A stretch of 64,000 nucleotides of DNA from Muscardinus avellanarius. Lineage: Eukaryota; Chordata; Mammalia; Rodentia; Gliridae. Under the pieces are notes generated by a model. That model was not told the DNA's origin and made no database searches. It was given only the letters and a program-made list of their open reading frames with translations. The position numbers were made by a program, and so were the translations under genes. Location of the stretch: assembly GCA_963383645.1 (NCBI GenBank), contig OY726574.1:60281894-60345893 (forward strand), in the 5' to 3' direction. Each line of letters begins with the position of its first letter. Within the stretch, counting starts at the first letter, position 1. Below, piece after piece: positions 45,570 through 56,119 of the stretch.

Positions 45570-45757
45570 TTGTGCTACTGGCAATTGAACCCAGGGGCAG
45601 TCTAGTGCTGAGCTATGCCCCCAGACCTATTTTATTCTTTTATTTTGAAACAGGGTCTCACCAACTTATAAATGGACTCACTAAGTGGCTGAGTCTGGCT
45701 GCAAACCTGCTGCTTTCCTGCCTCAGCCCCCCAAGTTCTCCACCATGCCTGCCTCGC
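45570..45757 (-). repeat. B1-dID SINE, antisense, nested in L1
   Basis: 'ggcaattgaacccaggggca', 'gctgagctatgcccccagac' and a B1 half ending 'ccaccatgcctgcct'. Confidence 0.9.
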
Positions 45758-45924
45758 CCATTTTTTTAACAGGGAGTTGACTTTTTCTTCTCTGTGTTCT
45801 GAAACTTCGTGTTTGGGATCATACCCTCTCTTTATATGATAGAAATCACAGATATTTTTATTAATGGACTTTTATTTTTTACTTTACCCGTATTGCCTTC
45901 CTTTGTAAAAGTTTTGTTTGATTT

Positions 45925-46019
45925 GGGGGTCTTTCTATGTTGCCCAGCATGGTCTCAAACTCACAGTCCTCCTGCCTCAGCCTTTTGAGTAGTGGGATGA
46001 TGGGTTCACCACCATGTCA
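45925..46019 (-). repeat. Old B1/FLAM-like 7SL monomer, antisense
   Basis: 'tctatgttgcccagcatggt', 'ctcaaactcacagtcctcct' and 'gcctcagccttttgagtagt'. This form lacks the squirrel-type changes and has no right half. Confidence 0.8.
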
Positions 46020-46182
46020 AATTATGTACAGAGCTTTTATTTTAAAACTTTTATATAATCGGACTTAACAGTGCTTTCTCTTTTTGCTTCTGAATTTTAA
46101 CTTGGTAGTTAGGAAATTTTTCTTCATCAATTATAAAGAAATTCACTTATTTTTTAAGTACTTATATGGTTTAACTTTTTAA

Positions 46183-46185
<3 letters not shown>

Positions 46186-46223
<38 letters not shown>

Positions 46224-46224
46224 G
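46186..46224. repeat. (TTA)n microsatellite
   Basis: About 13 TTA units forming the tail of the antisense SINE that follows. Confidence 0.97.
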
Positions 46225-46402
46225 GTGGTACTGGGGATGGAACCCTTCTACCTCTGGGCTATACTCCCAGACCTATTTTTTTATATTTTTTATTTAGAAA
46301 CAGGGTCTCTTGAGCCAGCAAGGCTAGCTTCGAACCTGCACGATCCTCCTGTCTCTGCCTCCCAAGTGGGGGGATTACAAGTATATGCCACCATGCCTGG
46401 CT
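46225..46402 (-). repeat. B1-dID SINE, antisense, variant subfamily
   Basis: 'ggtggtactggggatggaac' passes straight to 'ccttctacctctgggctata'. The B1 half has 'tctcttgagccagcaaggct' and ends 'ccaccatgcctggct'. Confidence 0.92.
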
Positions 46403-46458
46403 CAACTATTTAAATTTATTTCTGATCTTTTTATATTTAATTTTACATTTAATTTATC

Positions 46459-46664
46459 TTTTGTGTTACTGAGGATGGAACCCAGGGGCATTCTACCTCC
46501 AAGCTACACCCCCAGCCCTATATATTTTTATTCTTTATTTTGAAACAGGGTGTCACTGAGTTGCAATGGGCCTCACTCTAGTAACTTAGGCTGTCCACGA
46601 GCCGAGATCTTCCTGTCTCAGCCTCCCAAATGCTGGGATTACAAGATGCACTACCACACCCAGC
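46459..46664 (-). repeat. B1-dID SINE, antisense
   Basis: 'actgaggatggaacccaggg', 'ctccaagctacacccccagc' and a B1 half ending 'taccacacccagct'. Confidence 0.93.
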
Positions 46665-47121
46665 TGCCACTGTGTAATTTTACAGAAATAATATTAATCA
46701 GGGTCAGAATCCACTTGATCTTTTATATTGAAAAACATGAATTGTGAGAATAAGAAAGTAGAGATGATTTTATTTTTGCCTTGTCCAAATAATAACAGTA
46801 ACACTCAGTCTTCTAGAAATTTGAGTAGTCTTCATCCGATTACAAGTACCACCCTGTGCTGGAGCTCTACCAAAGTGGGAATCGTGATTTCAGAAATCAG
46901 TCTGTAAGTGTGGTGGTAAGTCACTGTTGTAACTTAGTTGGTTAAACTTACAGGAAGCCTACAGGCTTTTCAAGCATTGCATCAAATTCTAAATAACTGG
47001 ACCCAAGGGGGAAAATCTTTTGATGAATTGAAAGTAATGGCTAAATTTGGTGGGTGGTAAATTGGAAGAATGCTAATTTTTTGACTTTCGGATTCTAATA
47101 TATTGAAAGCTCAATAACAGA

Positions 47122-47245
47122 ATTTTATTTTATTTCAGACGGGGCCGTACTGTGTTGCCCAGGCTGCAGGTCTGCAACTTCTGGCTCCCACGATCCTCCC
47201 ATGAAGCTGGGCCCACGGGTGCGCTGTGCCGCCGTGGCCAGACCC
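47122..47245 (-). repeat. Old 7SL-derived monomer, antisense
   Basis: 'tactgtgttgcccaggctgc' and 'tggctcccacgatcctccca' mark a FLAM-like antisense monomer, without the B1-dID right half. Confidence 0.65.
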
Positions 47246-47339
47246 GAGTGTTGCCTTGGACTGCCTGTTACAGAATGGGAGGTTCAGGTGGATCGATGTA
47301 TCTTTGTTTTGGTAACGGTACAAGTACTTGTTGATTATA

Positions 47340-47400
47340 CATATATATATCATATATATAGTATCTATCTATATATATATCAATATAATCCATATATATG
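47340..47400. repeat. (AT)n/(ATCT)n low-complexity tract
   Basis: ATATATATC repeats; explains the YIYHIYSIYLYIY frame. Confidence 0.85.
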
Positions 47401-47496
47401 TGGATTTCAGATAATCTCTCAGTCTGAGTACAAATTTTTTTATGTCACAGAGGTGATGATTATTTTAAATTTTTATATCATAAAGAAAAAAAACTT

Positions 47497-47677
47497 GCCG
47501 GGCGTGGTGGCGCACGCTTGTAATCCCCACGCTTGGGAGGCGGAGACAGGAGGATCGCGCAGGTTCGAAGCCAGCCACGCGCGCTGGCTTAGGAGACCCT
47601 GTTTCTAAATAAAAATATAAAATAGGTCTGGAAGTGTAGCCTGGAGGTAGAAGGGCTTCCAGGAACCCCAGTACCAC

Positions 47678-47713
<36 letters not shown>
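47497..47713 (+). repeat. B1-dID SINE, young variant subfamily, 35-A tail
   Basis: 'gccgggcgtggtggcgcacg', 'agccacgcgcgctggcttag' and 'gaagggcttccaggaacccc', then about 35 uninterrupted A. aaaaaaaactt flanks both ends. The long pure A tail and low divergence mark a recent insertion. Confidence 0.97.
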
Positions 47714-47715
<2 letters not shown>

Positions 47716-48024
47716 TAACATCTCTGGAGGACCACCATCTAGAAGCTGTTTAAGTAAAAGGAACAGTATCCATCAGAGAGCCAGTGATGCATTCATAATC
47801 ACTGGTGTTTCTGTGAATGTGTAAGCCATCCAAGGTACACTTATGGACATAAATAACTTGGCCATTCATACAGCTTCTTTTATCTTGTTTAATTTGTCAG
47901 AAAAGAGGCAGGCATGAAACGTGTTTTTTCTTTTATTCCAAATTACTGTTCACTGTGGTGTTTTTTGGGGGGGCATCGGTGTTGGCATTTACTGTGCTCC
48001 ACAAACAAAGTTTTTCCATGGAAT

Positions 48025-48032
<8 letters not shown>

Positions 48033-48080
<48 letters not shown>

Positions 48081-48262
48081 GGTGGTACTGGGGTTCCTGG
48101 AAGCCCTTCTACCTCCGGGCTACACTCCCAGACCTATTTTTACATTTTTATTTGGAAACAGGGTCTCCTAAGCCAGCGCGCGTGGCTGGCTTCGAACCTG
48201 CGCGATCCTCCTGTCTCTGCCTCCCAAGCGCGGGGATGACAAGCGTGCGCCACCACGCCCGG
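48033..48262 (-). repeat. B1-dID SINE, young variant subfamily, antisense, 14-bp TSD
   Basis: (TA)n then an 18-T run, 'ggtactggggttcctggaag', 'ccttctacctccgggctaca' and a B1 half ending 'caccacgcccgg'. tggaataacatata at 48019-48032 and 48263-48276 is the TSD. The (TA)n tract is therefore its tail. Confidence 0.97.
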
Positions 48263-48460
48263 TGGAATAACATATATTTAAGCTTGACGGTAATCAGTGG
48301 TCTGTGACTGGAGAAAGGATTTGGAAGTGATCCCTGCTTTTCTAAAGTTTGGCAGTCCACCCGAGGGCTGTTCCTGGAAGACCCAGGCTGATGGGGAGGA
48401 GGGCTGCGTCAGGTGAGGTGAGGCAGCCACCGGCAGGAAAGTGATGCTTCAGGAATGATG

Positions 48461-48655
48461 GCTACCCAGCATTCGGGAGGCTGAGACGGGAGAATCGCAG
48501 TTCTCAGCCAGCCTCAGCTACTTAGTGAGGCCCTTTGCAACGCAGTGAGACCCTGTTTCAAAATAAAGAATAAAAAATAGGGCTGGGACTGTAGCTCAGA
48601 GGGAGAATGCCCCTGGGTTCCATCCCCAGTACCGCAAAAATTAATTAATTAATTA
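48461..48655 (+). repeat. B1-dID SINE, sense
   Basis: 'cccagcattcgggaggctga', 'gagaccctgtttcaaaataa', 'gggctgggactgtagctcag' and 'gggttccatccccagtaccg', tail (ATTA)n. Confidence 0.95.
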
Positions 48656-48839
48656 AATATAAAAATAAAGTCAGTTATTTTCCTCACCTTACTTCTGAGT
48701 CCACTCCACAGAAGTCTTCACCTGTGAGTCCTGCACTGCCTGTGGTCTAGAGCAGCAGGCCCATGCCTTGCTGTTAACTCAAATAAACGCTCTCATTTTT
48801 TAACGTGACAGTTTATTTTCTAGCAGTGATTGTGGACTC

Positions 48840-49010
48840 AGCATGCACCTTGTCTCAGGCACTCTGTCAAACTCTTCGTATCGTTTCACTTTGTGAGTCA
48901 CAGAAACTTCCTAGGTCAGGTACCATTGTCCCCTCATGACGACCTCAGACGTCACCATCCGCACGTCAGAGAAGTCGTATGGAGATGTTTGTGAAGTAAC
49001 CGGGTTACCC
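48840..49010 (-). repeat. MIR, antisense, diverged
   Basis: 'gtctcaggcactctgtcaaa', 'cctaggtcaggtaccattgt' and 'aagtaaccgggttacccaaa' loosely follow antisense MIR. Confidence 0.55.
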
Positions 49011-49063
49011 AAAGGAGTTCAATTTATGCTTTATATTTATTTAATTAAAAAACTCCTGATGAG

Positions 49064-49266
49064 CCGAGCGTGGTGGCGCACGCTTGTAATCCCCGCGCTT
49101 GGGAGGCGGAGAAAGGAGGATCACGCAGGTTTGAAGCCAGCCACGTGCGCTGGCTTAAGAGACCCTGTTTTCAAATAAAAAAGCATAAAAATAGGTCTGG
49201 GGGCATAGCCCGGAAGTAGAAGGGTTTCCAGGAACCCCAGTCCCACCAAACCAAACAAAACAAAAC
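49064..49266 (+). repeat. B1-dID SINE, variant subfamily, 16-bp TSD
   Basis: 'gagcgtggtggcgcacgctt', 'agccacgtgcgctggcttaa' and 'gaagggtttccaggaacccc'. The perfect repeat aaaaactcctgatgag lies at 49048-49063 and 49267-49282. Confidence 0.98.
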
Positions 49267-49430
49267 AAAAACTCCTGATGAGTTTAGAAATATAATAGTT
49301 GCTTAATGGTATTGCCAGAGTCTTCTTCCTCTGCAATCCCACCACAGCCCAGTGCTAGACAAAATGTGCATACTTAAGAATTTCTCTTTCGTGTTAAAAG
49401 GAGAAGTGACAGGGCTGGGCAAGTACTCTG

Positions 49431-49453
49431 GTGTGTGTGTGTGTGTGTGTGTA
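49431..49453. repeat. (TG)n microsatellite
   Basis: About 11 GT units. Confidence 0.95.
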
Positions 49454-49494
49454 AATGATATGCCTGCTCGTGAACTTAGAAACGGGCCAGTGAA

Positions 49495-49825
49495 AGGGCT
49501 TTTCTCAGTGGGGTGTGTGATCTGGCTTGTGTTTTAGATGTTTTTATTACTCTGGCATCAAAATGAGGGATGGATACATGGGATTTGGGGGGCCAACTGA
49601 AGGCCAGGAAGACAAGGACGAGGCATCGTCCACACCAGGAACGGGAGCCTGTGCTGATAAGGCGTGGAGGGGGAGAGCTTTGGGAAAGAGTCGACTGCGG
49701 TCGGGCGTGGGGTCCAGAGGAAGGGAGAGGAGGCACAGTACCTTTCAGGACTTTTACTCGGATGACTAAGTGGATGATAGTGCCCTTAGCGAAGGCAAAT
49801 GGAACTTCTTGATTCATTAAACAAA
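49495..49825 (+). repeat. L2 LINE fragment, sense
   Basis: 'tctggcttgtgttttagatg', 'ttactctggcatcaaaatga' and 'aagtggatgatagtgccctt' fit L2 internal text in order. The 80-codon frames here are its shadows. Confidence 0.6.
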
Positions 49826-50215
49826 GCTCTCTTTTTAGTTTTCACAGACACCAAGATTTATCTTGTGTAGAGCAGTTCTGACACAAAGAAATAAAATGTA
49901 AGCCAACAAATAGTGATAATTTTAAGTTTTCTAAAAACTACTAAAATAGGTAAAAAGAAACAGGGAGAATAATTTTAACATTTTATGGAACTGAAATATT
50001 ATCATCTAAATTTGTAACCAATATAGAAAGGATTTAATGGAGTGCTTTACATCTTCCTTTAATATAAAGTCTTTGAAATCTAGTGTGTCTTGTATTCATG
50101 GCACATCTCAGTGTGTATGAGCCGCACGCCAGGTGCACTGTTGTTTGCCAGTGGTCCCCGTGTGGGACACTGTAGCTACAGCACATCCTTACACAGTTAG
50201 AGAAAAGCACTTTTA

Positions 50216-50281
50216 TTTTTTCCACTTCTGGGGATCAAATCCAGAACAAGCTTTCTACCACTGAGCCACATCCCCAGCCTG
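50216..50281 (-). repeat. ID-type element, antisense, partly deleted
   Basis: 'cttctggggatcaaatccag' then 'ctaccactgagccacatccc' and cagcct. It has an intact B box and A box but no B1 half. Confidence 0.8.
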
Positions 50282-50539
50282 AGAAAAGCATTTTTTCCAC
50301 TAAAGAATCATGCAGCTTTTGAAAAGTGACTCATTAAGATGAGGCTAAAATACCACTCAGGAAGAAGCCATTCAGCTCAACAAGAGTGTGTATTATCAGG
50401 AGATGCGACATCTGCTTTGGGCTCTCAGGCTAAAAAGTTGTGTGATCCTTGGTAAGTTAATTTTTCTGTATTAGAGTGAAACTAGGGTCAGGGCAGCAGC
50501 CACGATCGTCCTGACTGCAGTGGGGGTGGAAGTAACAAT

Positions 50540-50730
50540 ATGAACCGTTGGCAGCACTTAGTGTGTGCCAGGCACTGTGGTAAGTGCTTACTTACGTGTA
50601 TAACCAAGCTAGTGCTCACCCCTAACGCTGGAGGTCCGGTGAGGGCGCTCAGTTCAGGGAAGAGGACGCTGATGGGCAGAGTTACCAGGAGGATGTGGCT
50701 CGGGCTTAAGACGCAGGTGCTCTGGCTCTT
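50540..50730 (-). repeat. MIR, antisense, partial
   Basis: 'gtgtgccaggcactgtggta' and 'agtgcttacttacgtgtata' start an antisense MIR. 'ggctcgggcttaagacgcag' may be its far end. The 81-codon frame here is non-coding shadow. Confidence 0.6.
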
Positions 50731-50984
50731 CTGTCCGTTCTCTTCATCACTGACCTGCTGTATACTATTTTCTTTAAGATGTTAAGTTAGTTGTTATTTT
50801 CTTTCAAACATCACAGACTAAATTTTTTAAGTGTAAAAATAATTTTAAAGCCATGGTAAATAAGTGTTAGATGAACTTACTGATTCTCCTGATTGGCACA
50901 GATAATAGTGCAAGTTTGTTCTTCTCCAAACCCACTTTTAATTGTAAAGACAGTAAATGATAACTGCCTTTTCATTCCTTGTAG

Positions 50985-51146
50985 CGGCCTTTGGGCCAAG
51001 CTCCTTCTAACACCGTAGAAAACAAGGAGTCAACATGTGGAGATCTAAAAGTGGATGCTTCCTCAACAAAAAGAAATGAAAGAGTTCTAACAGTAAAAAC
51101 AAAAACAGATGAAGAGATGGGACCTGTCTTTACCCCTTCCCTTTAA
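50985..51146 (+). CDS. Candidate terminal coding exon, unknown protein
   Basis: A good 3' splice site (ccttttcattccttgtag, ends 50984) precedes 53 open codons ending in TAA at 51144-51146. In frame 0 it reads RPLGQAPSNTVENKESTCGD, then LKVDASSTKRNERVLTVKTK, then TDEEMGPVFTPSL, a hydrophilic Lys/Thr/Glu-rich tail like a disordered C-terminus. No repeat overlaps it. Against it: an open run of this length can occur by chance, no clear poly(A) signal follows before the SINE at 51313, and no upstream partner exon is confirmed. I do not recognise the family. It could be a pseudo-exon. Confidence 0.3.
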   Translation, partial: RPLGQAPSNTVENKESTCGDLKVDASSTKRNERVLTVKTKTDEEMGPVFTPSL

Positions 51147-51312
51147 GGAAGTGCATAGGCAGAGGTATGCTGATTAATCTTTAACTAATGTTTCTCTGGG
51201 AAAAAAATGGTGTGTTATATATATGTTTACTATAAAGCTTATATATAAGATGTATACAAGATGTGTACTATGTATATAGATAGATAGATGTGTACTATAT
51301 ATTTTTTTCTTT

Positions 51313-51526
51313 ATTTTTGTGGTACTGGGGATGAAAGGGATGGAACCCAAGGGCATTTCACTCCAAGCTACACCCCAGCCCTATTTTTTATTCTTTATTT
51401 TGAAGCAGGGTCTCACAAAGCGGCAGAAAGCCTCACTAAGTAGCTGAGGCTGGCCAAGAACTGAGATCCTCCTGTCTCATCCTTCCGAGTACTGGTATTA
51501 TAAACATGCACCACCACACCTGGCTG
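51313..51526 (-). repeat. B1-dID SINE, antisense
   Basis: 'gtggtactggggatgaaagg' with a small internal duplication (gatgaaagggatggaaccca), 'ctccaagctacaccccagcc' and a B1 half ending 'ccaccacacctggct'. Confidence 0.93.
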
Positions 51527-52206
51527 GTACTATATAAATTTAAAATGAAGAATATACCGTATTCTTTCTTGTGAATGCCCATACAGCCAGCTATCCTCAC
51601 TCAACACGTGAGTTGACTTTCAGCCTGACTCTAAGTCTGTGGCTAACCCAAGGAGGCAGCTGGTGAATGAACATGGTTCCCACATTTTTGTGGGTTGTTA
51701 TTTGTCTTTACAAACACACAAGACAGCAGTGAAGCTATGAAGACATACACTAGAACATCGCACTTTGGTTGATTACATGAGTCACTTTGCTGGGTCAGAA
51801 ATGGTTCTTGTATAGAGGAAGAATATTTCCTCACTTAGCTGTGCTATTTACAATGTAATCGCCACAGATATAGAATACTTTTAGGTTTAATCCGCATCAT
51901 GAATACTTCTCCATCACTTAAAAACTGTAGGCACTTATCAAAACAATCAGGCCCTCATTTGTGGTGAGCAGTTGCTTGAGTCCCTGCTGTAAACCCCACA
52001 CCGGCACCAACAATGTCTCAAGCTATCAACAGTGGGTTGCTGAATTCACAATTGCAGAGACGCACAGTAGCAAAGCATCCTTTTATATTAGTGTCATAAA
52101 GGAATGGCAGATGTAGAAACCTGAGAGGCATAGGGAGTAGCAAAATAAAATATATTGCTCTCGTATCATTTTCTTTATTGTACATTTATACAATTCAGTG
52201 TGCATG
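51527..52206. other. Unique stretch; no supported gene
   Basis: AT-rich; nothing assignable. Confidence 0.45.
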
Positions 52207-52390
52207 TGTTGCTGGGGATTGGACCCAGGGCTTCATCCATACTAGGGGGTTGCTCTACCACTGAGCTAAATGCCCATCTTTTTTTAAAAAATTCTATTCT
52301 GAGAAAGATTCTCACTGAGTCGCTCAGGCTGGCCTCCAACGTGGAGCCCCCGCCCCAGCTTCCTGTGTCTCTGGGCTTGCAGGCATGCAC
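52207..52390 (-). repeat. B1-ID dimer with undeleted ID half, antisense
   Basis: The right half reads 'ctggggattggacccagggc', 'ttcatccatactagggggtt' and 'gctctaccactgagctaaat', so the central ID segment is present. A T/A-rich linker and a diverged antisense B1 ('ctcactgagtcgctcaggct') follow without a gap. Confidence 0.8.
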
Positions 52391-53206
52391 TAGATGGTTC
52401 AGTTTTTAATAACAGCTGCATTTAACAACTGGCTTACAAAATTCCTGGAAATTTAACTTTCAGTTCTTAGGAACCAGTGAAAACAGCTACGGTATAGAAC
52501 TGGGACAAGGACAGGGAGCTGATGTGCTGATTTATAAAGGAGCACGTGGAATAAGTCACATCCCCCAGGCTAAATACGCTAAACCACCAGGAGACTGTAT
52601 GCTTCGGAAGATGATAGGGGTCTGGAGCTTTAAAGACCTCAGTAAGTACAGCCCATTTAGCGTTCATCAAAAAATAAATAAAATTCAGAAGCCTACAGGA
52701 TCCCTTGACCAGGATCTTGATTTTAATAAACAGTAAGGATGCACACAGAGAGGGATATTTAATCTGGATTTTGATGGAAACATCCAAAGCATGTGTTGAG
52801 CAGGACTGCACCCATACTCTGTAACTTTTCTCAGTTGAGTACTATATCAGGAGCCGAGTGTGTTTTTATGCAGATTTCTGCTTCTTCCTCGCCCAGGAAT
52901 TGATGACGATGCTTTCCCATGGTACTGGATCGGCCTCCCCAGTGCCAGCATGCCTCTTCTGCTGTGACTCCCAAATGGCTTTGTCGAGATGCTGTTTTGT
53001 GGCCCAGAGTCCTGGGGCAAGCCAGGCCCTTCTCATACACGCTCCCAGCATCCTCTGACTCCGAAGCCTTGCCTGCCTGAGGAGTGACCCTGCACCTTTG
53101 GGTTCTTTGAGCCTTCACTGTGAGAGAGTGCGCCACACAGACAGGACTGTAGTAACTTTGGTTTCCATAAGGAATGAGCATTCTACTATAGCACCCGGGC
53201 TTTCTC
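52391..53206. other. Unique stretch with one weak exon-like signal
   Basis: No repeat assigned. The splice-flanked open segment at 52464-52641 is discussed in the findings. The 116-codon minus frame at 52831-53181 has no support. Confidence 0.4.
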
Positions 53207-53420
53207 AGTATCTGGTGGCACAGGCTTGTAATCCCAGTACTTGAGAGACTGAGACAGGAGGATCACAGATTCATGGCCAGCCTCAGCTACTTAGTGAGCT
53301 TCTTAGCAACTTAGTGAGATCCTGTTTCAAAGCAAAAAATAAAAAATAGAGCCGGGGATGTAACTTGGAGGTACAATGTCTTTGGGTTCAATCCCCAGTT
53401 CTGCAAAAAGAAAAAAAAAT
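53207..53420 (+). repeat. B1-dID SINE, sense
   Basis: 'tggtggcacaggcttgtaat', 'cagcctcagctacttagtga', 'gagccggggatgtaacttgg' and 'gggttcaatccccagttctg'. Confidence 0.93.
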
Positions 53421-55015
53421 ACTGTCTGGAGCTTGACCATGTCTCTAGCACATAAAAGCAAACATCTGGGATCATTCCAATCCAGATATTTCATGGATTT
53501 CATTAGGCAAAATTATTTCCGTAGCGAATCAGATGTCTGATCATTTGTGTGTGGGGGCCGAGCAATGGCGTGTGATGACCTCAGTATTTTAAACCAATAG
53601 AGCTCGGTCTGTACCCTCTCTGCACTTAGGTTTCCTGAGCAGTCTATCATCACAGTGTTTCCTCTCACAAGCATTATCCTCAGCTTATTTCGATTGCCCT
53701 TTGGTTGTCTTTATCCCACTCTTGTTTTTCTCAGCTAGCATCACGTCTCTGCAAAAAAAAACCTTAGTATTTCTGGCCCCAGGCTTTATCTAGTCTCGTT
53801 TTAGCCCCATAAACCCAGTGTGTAAGGTTAAAAGTGTTTATTCATAAGTCTTCAAGACCAGTCATATGCAAAATTATAAGACAGAAAATGCATGGCTTCC
53901 TTGCCTCACCTATAGCACAGCCCTAGATTATAACCTTCTTCAGGCAGGAATGTTACTGGATTCATCTTCACACAGTGGGTTTTACATTTCCAACACTGCT
54001 ACAAGTCAGATGTATAAACATACACCTTTATTCTTCTCTCCTTGAACTCAACTTAGCTCTGTTTCTCCTACTTCAAAGATAGCCCGTCTCTCCTGATCTA
54101 AAGCAGTATTTTCCAGCAAATCACTCAATTCAGGGCTTAAGCTCAATCCATCAACATTTGGGCTTCTTATCATGGTTGCTGTCCCTCTTTTCTTCTACTA
54201 GGTCTTCTGAGACGCTGCCTGGGGACGTCGTGTGCCACTGCGGGATGGTGCTGCCCTACACTTTGTTCATCTGCTTTAGCCGTGGGTGAGGCAGTTCTTT
54301 CCACGCTGTGCCCGGTGATGGCGGAGGTCCGTATCATTTCTGTGGGTGCAAGCGATGCTCCTTGGCAGCTCAGACGTGTCTCACTGCTCAGCATCACCCC
54401 AAGGTGACCTCCCGAGGCCTGTGCGCCTTTTCTCCAACTCTACTCTCTAGCTTGGGCAACCTACCCCAAAGCTGGCTTTCTGCCACAAGGTAATTTCATC
54501 TTTGATAATAATGGTTCTTCTGAGAGCTTGTCAGTTCTTGCTAGGGCACATGGGAAATTCTGAGTCCATACAGAATTCTGGGAAGTGTTGGCTATCTTAG
54601 GTTCTCCACTGGAATGCCTCATCCCTGTTTCAGGTGAGAATGGCAGCCAAACTTCTACATTATTGGATCGTCAACTCCATCTTTATATCTTCCTGTATCC
54701 CAGGCCTAGCCCAGGAAGGGACAGCTGTGATCGGCCCTCAAGCTCAGGGAGCTCCACCCGTGTATCATTCTATCCTTGCCGTCTCTTCCAGTCCCCAGTG
54801 TTGGGGGAGCTGCCCTCTTCATGTTACTGTTCACAGCCTTCCTTGACGTGGTTTGAAACGGCCACTCTCAGCCCTCCAAATGGTGGCCGAAGATAAGGGG
54901 AAGATTTTAGAAGACTCAAGTGTCCAGGTCTGGTCATGGAAAGCCTGGTTTTCTTCACTAGAGTTCCTAGAATGTCTTTCGAAAGTCAGTCTTAGGAGTA
55001 AAAATCTGAACGTTA
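53421..55015. other. Unique stretch; no supported gene
   Basis: Weak L2-like text around 53900-54010. GC rises at 54190-54500, where a 'cttttcttctactag' acceptor-like site precedes no supported frame. Confidence 0.4.
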
Positions 55016-55019
55016 AAGC

Positions 55020-55165
55020 TTTAGAGCAGGGGCTGACTTTGCACAGGGGAAATGGGAACCAGGAGACGTTAACTTGTCCAAAGTCATAGACCTGGAGAGG
55101 TGTAGGTGGGACTCCATCCAGACCTGGCACCAGGGCTCAGGAACTTAACTAGGCCAGGCTGCTTT
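55020..55165 (-). repeat. MIR fragment, antisense
   Basis: 'gacgttaacttgtccaaagt', 'catagacctggagaggtgta' and 'caggaacttaactaggcc' match antisense MIR. The adjoining minus frame is a shadow. Confidence 0.65.
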
Positions 55166-56115
55166 TTGATCACTCAGACTGGCACTAGGAACCTGGATAA
55201 GTAACAAGACATTTCTGAGCCTCCCGTGGAAGGAATAACTGGGCCATATTGTATCACAGGAGGCTCTTAGTAAATTGCAGTGATTACAATGCTTGTAAAG
55301 ACTTTGCTAGCCCTTCCATTTCCTTTATTCTAATTGGTGCTTGGTGGATGGAAATAAATGGGTTTATATTTACACAACTTTGAGGACTGATTTGGGATCA
55401 AAGCTGGATACTAAGAACCATGATAGTTTGTTCCATAAAAACAATAAACATTTCTTTTTTCTTGCTATAAAAGAACAAAGAAAGAATGAATCACAGTTTA
55501 GACCTGATGACTTCATTGCATCTCTCTGTCACCATCACATGGAGGAATACGTGGTCACTCGAGGCTTGGCTATTTTTAAAAAACCCTTTCAAAGTGACTG
55601 AAAAGAGGCTTAAGATGATGATATACTTGAGAAAACTTATTATACCTTTCCCTGCAGTACTCCAAAGAATTTAGAATCCCTTTGTTCTGAATTCACTTCA
55701 GCTGCCAATAGCAAAAGAGGGTCCACTTCCCAAATTAGAGGAATACCTGTTATCTACCAATCATACATGTAGCCAAATGAAATCCAATTCTGGAGGCATT
55801 TTCATTTGTACCAGTTTAACTTCAGGCACCTGCAGCCATTTAGAATTGATTTCTTTTATGATTTCCTCTTGCAGCTGCCCCATTCTTACTTGGGTCTATT
55901 CCGTACAGATGCAGTCTACACCAGCCACTCTGCTCTCCTCGGCTGGTCCCGGATCCTGGTAAAGAGGACCATGGTCCGTGCTGGGGCGTTCCTGGGCACA
56001 ATCATTTGTCTGCAGTTCTTGAATGGAAAAACACCCTAGTTAGTTCCCTGACAACACAACGAGTGTTCTAGGGTGGGGAGGAGGCTACATTCAGAACTCC
56101 GTGCCATTCTGCTCA
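55166..56115. other. Unique stretch; no supported gene
   Basis: The 86-codon frame at 55341-55601 ends in a PDDFIASLCHHHMEEYVVTR run I cannot place. No splice or family support. Confidence 0.35.
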
Positions 56116-56119
56116 TTTG

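Noticed and set aside
49527..49812. 80-codon GC-rich frames as a coding exon
   Set aside because: The segment follows L2 internal sequence in order, so the frames are shadows of an L2 fossil.
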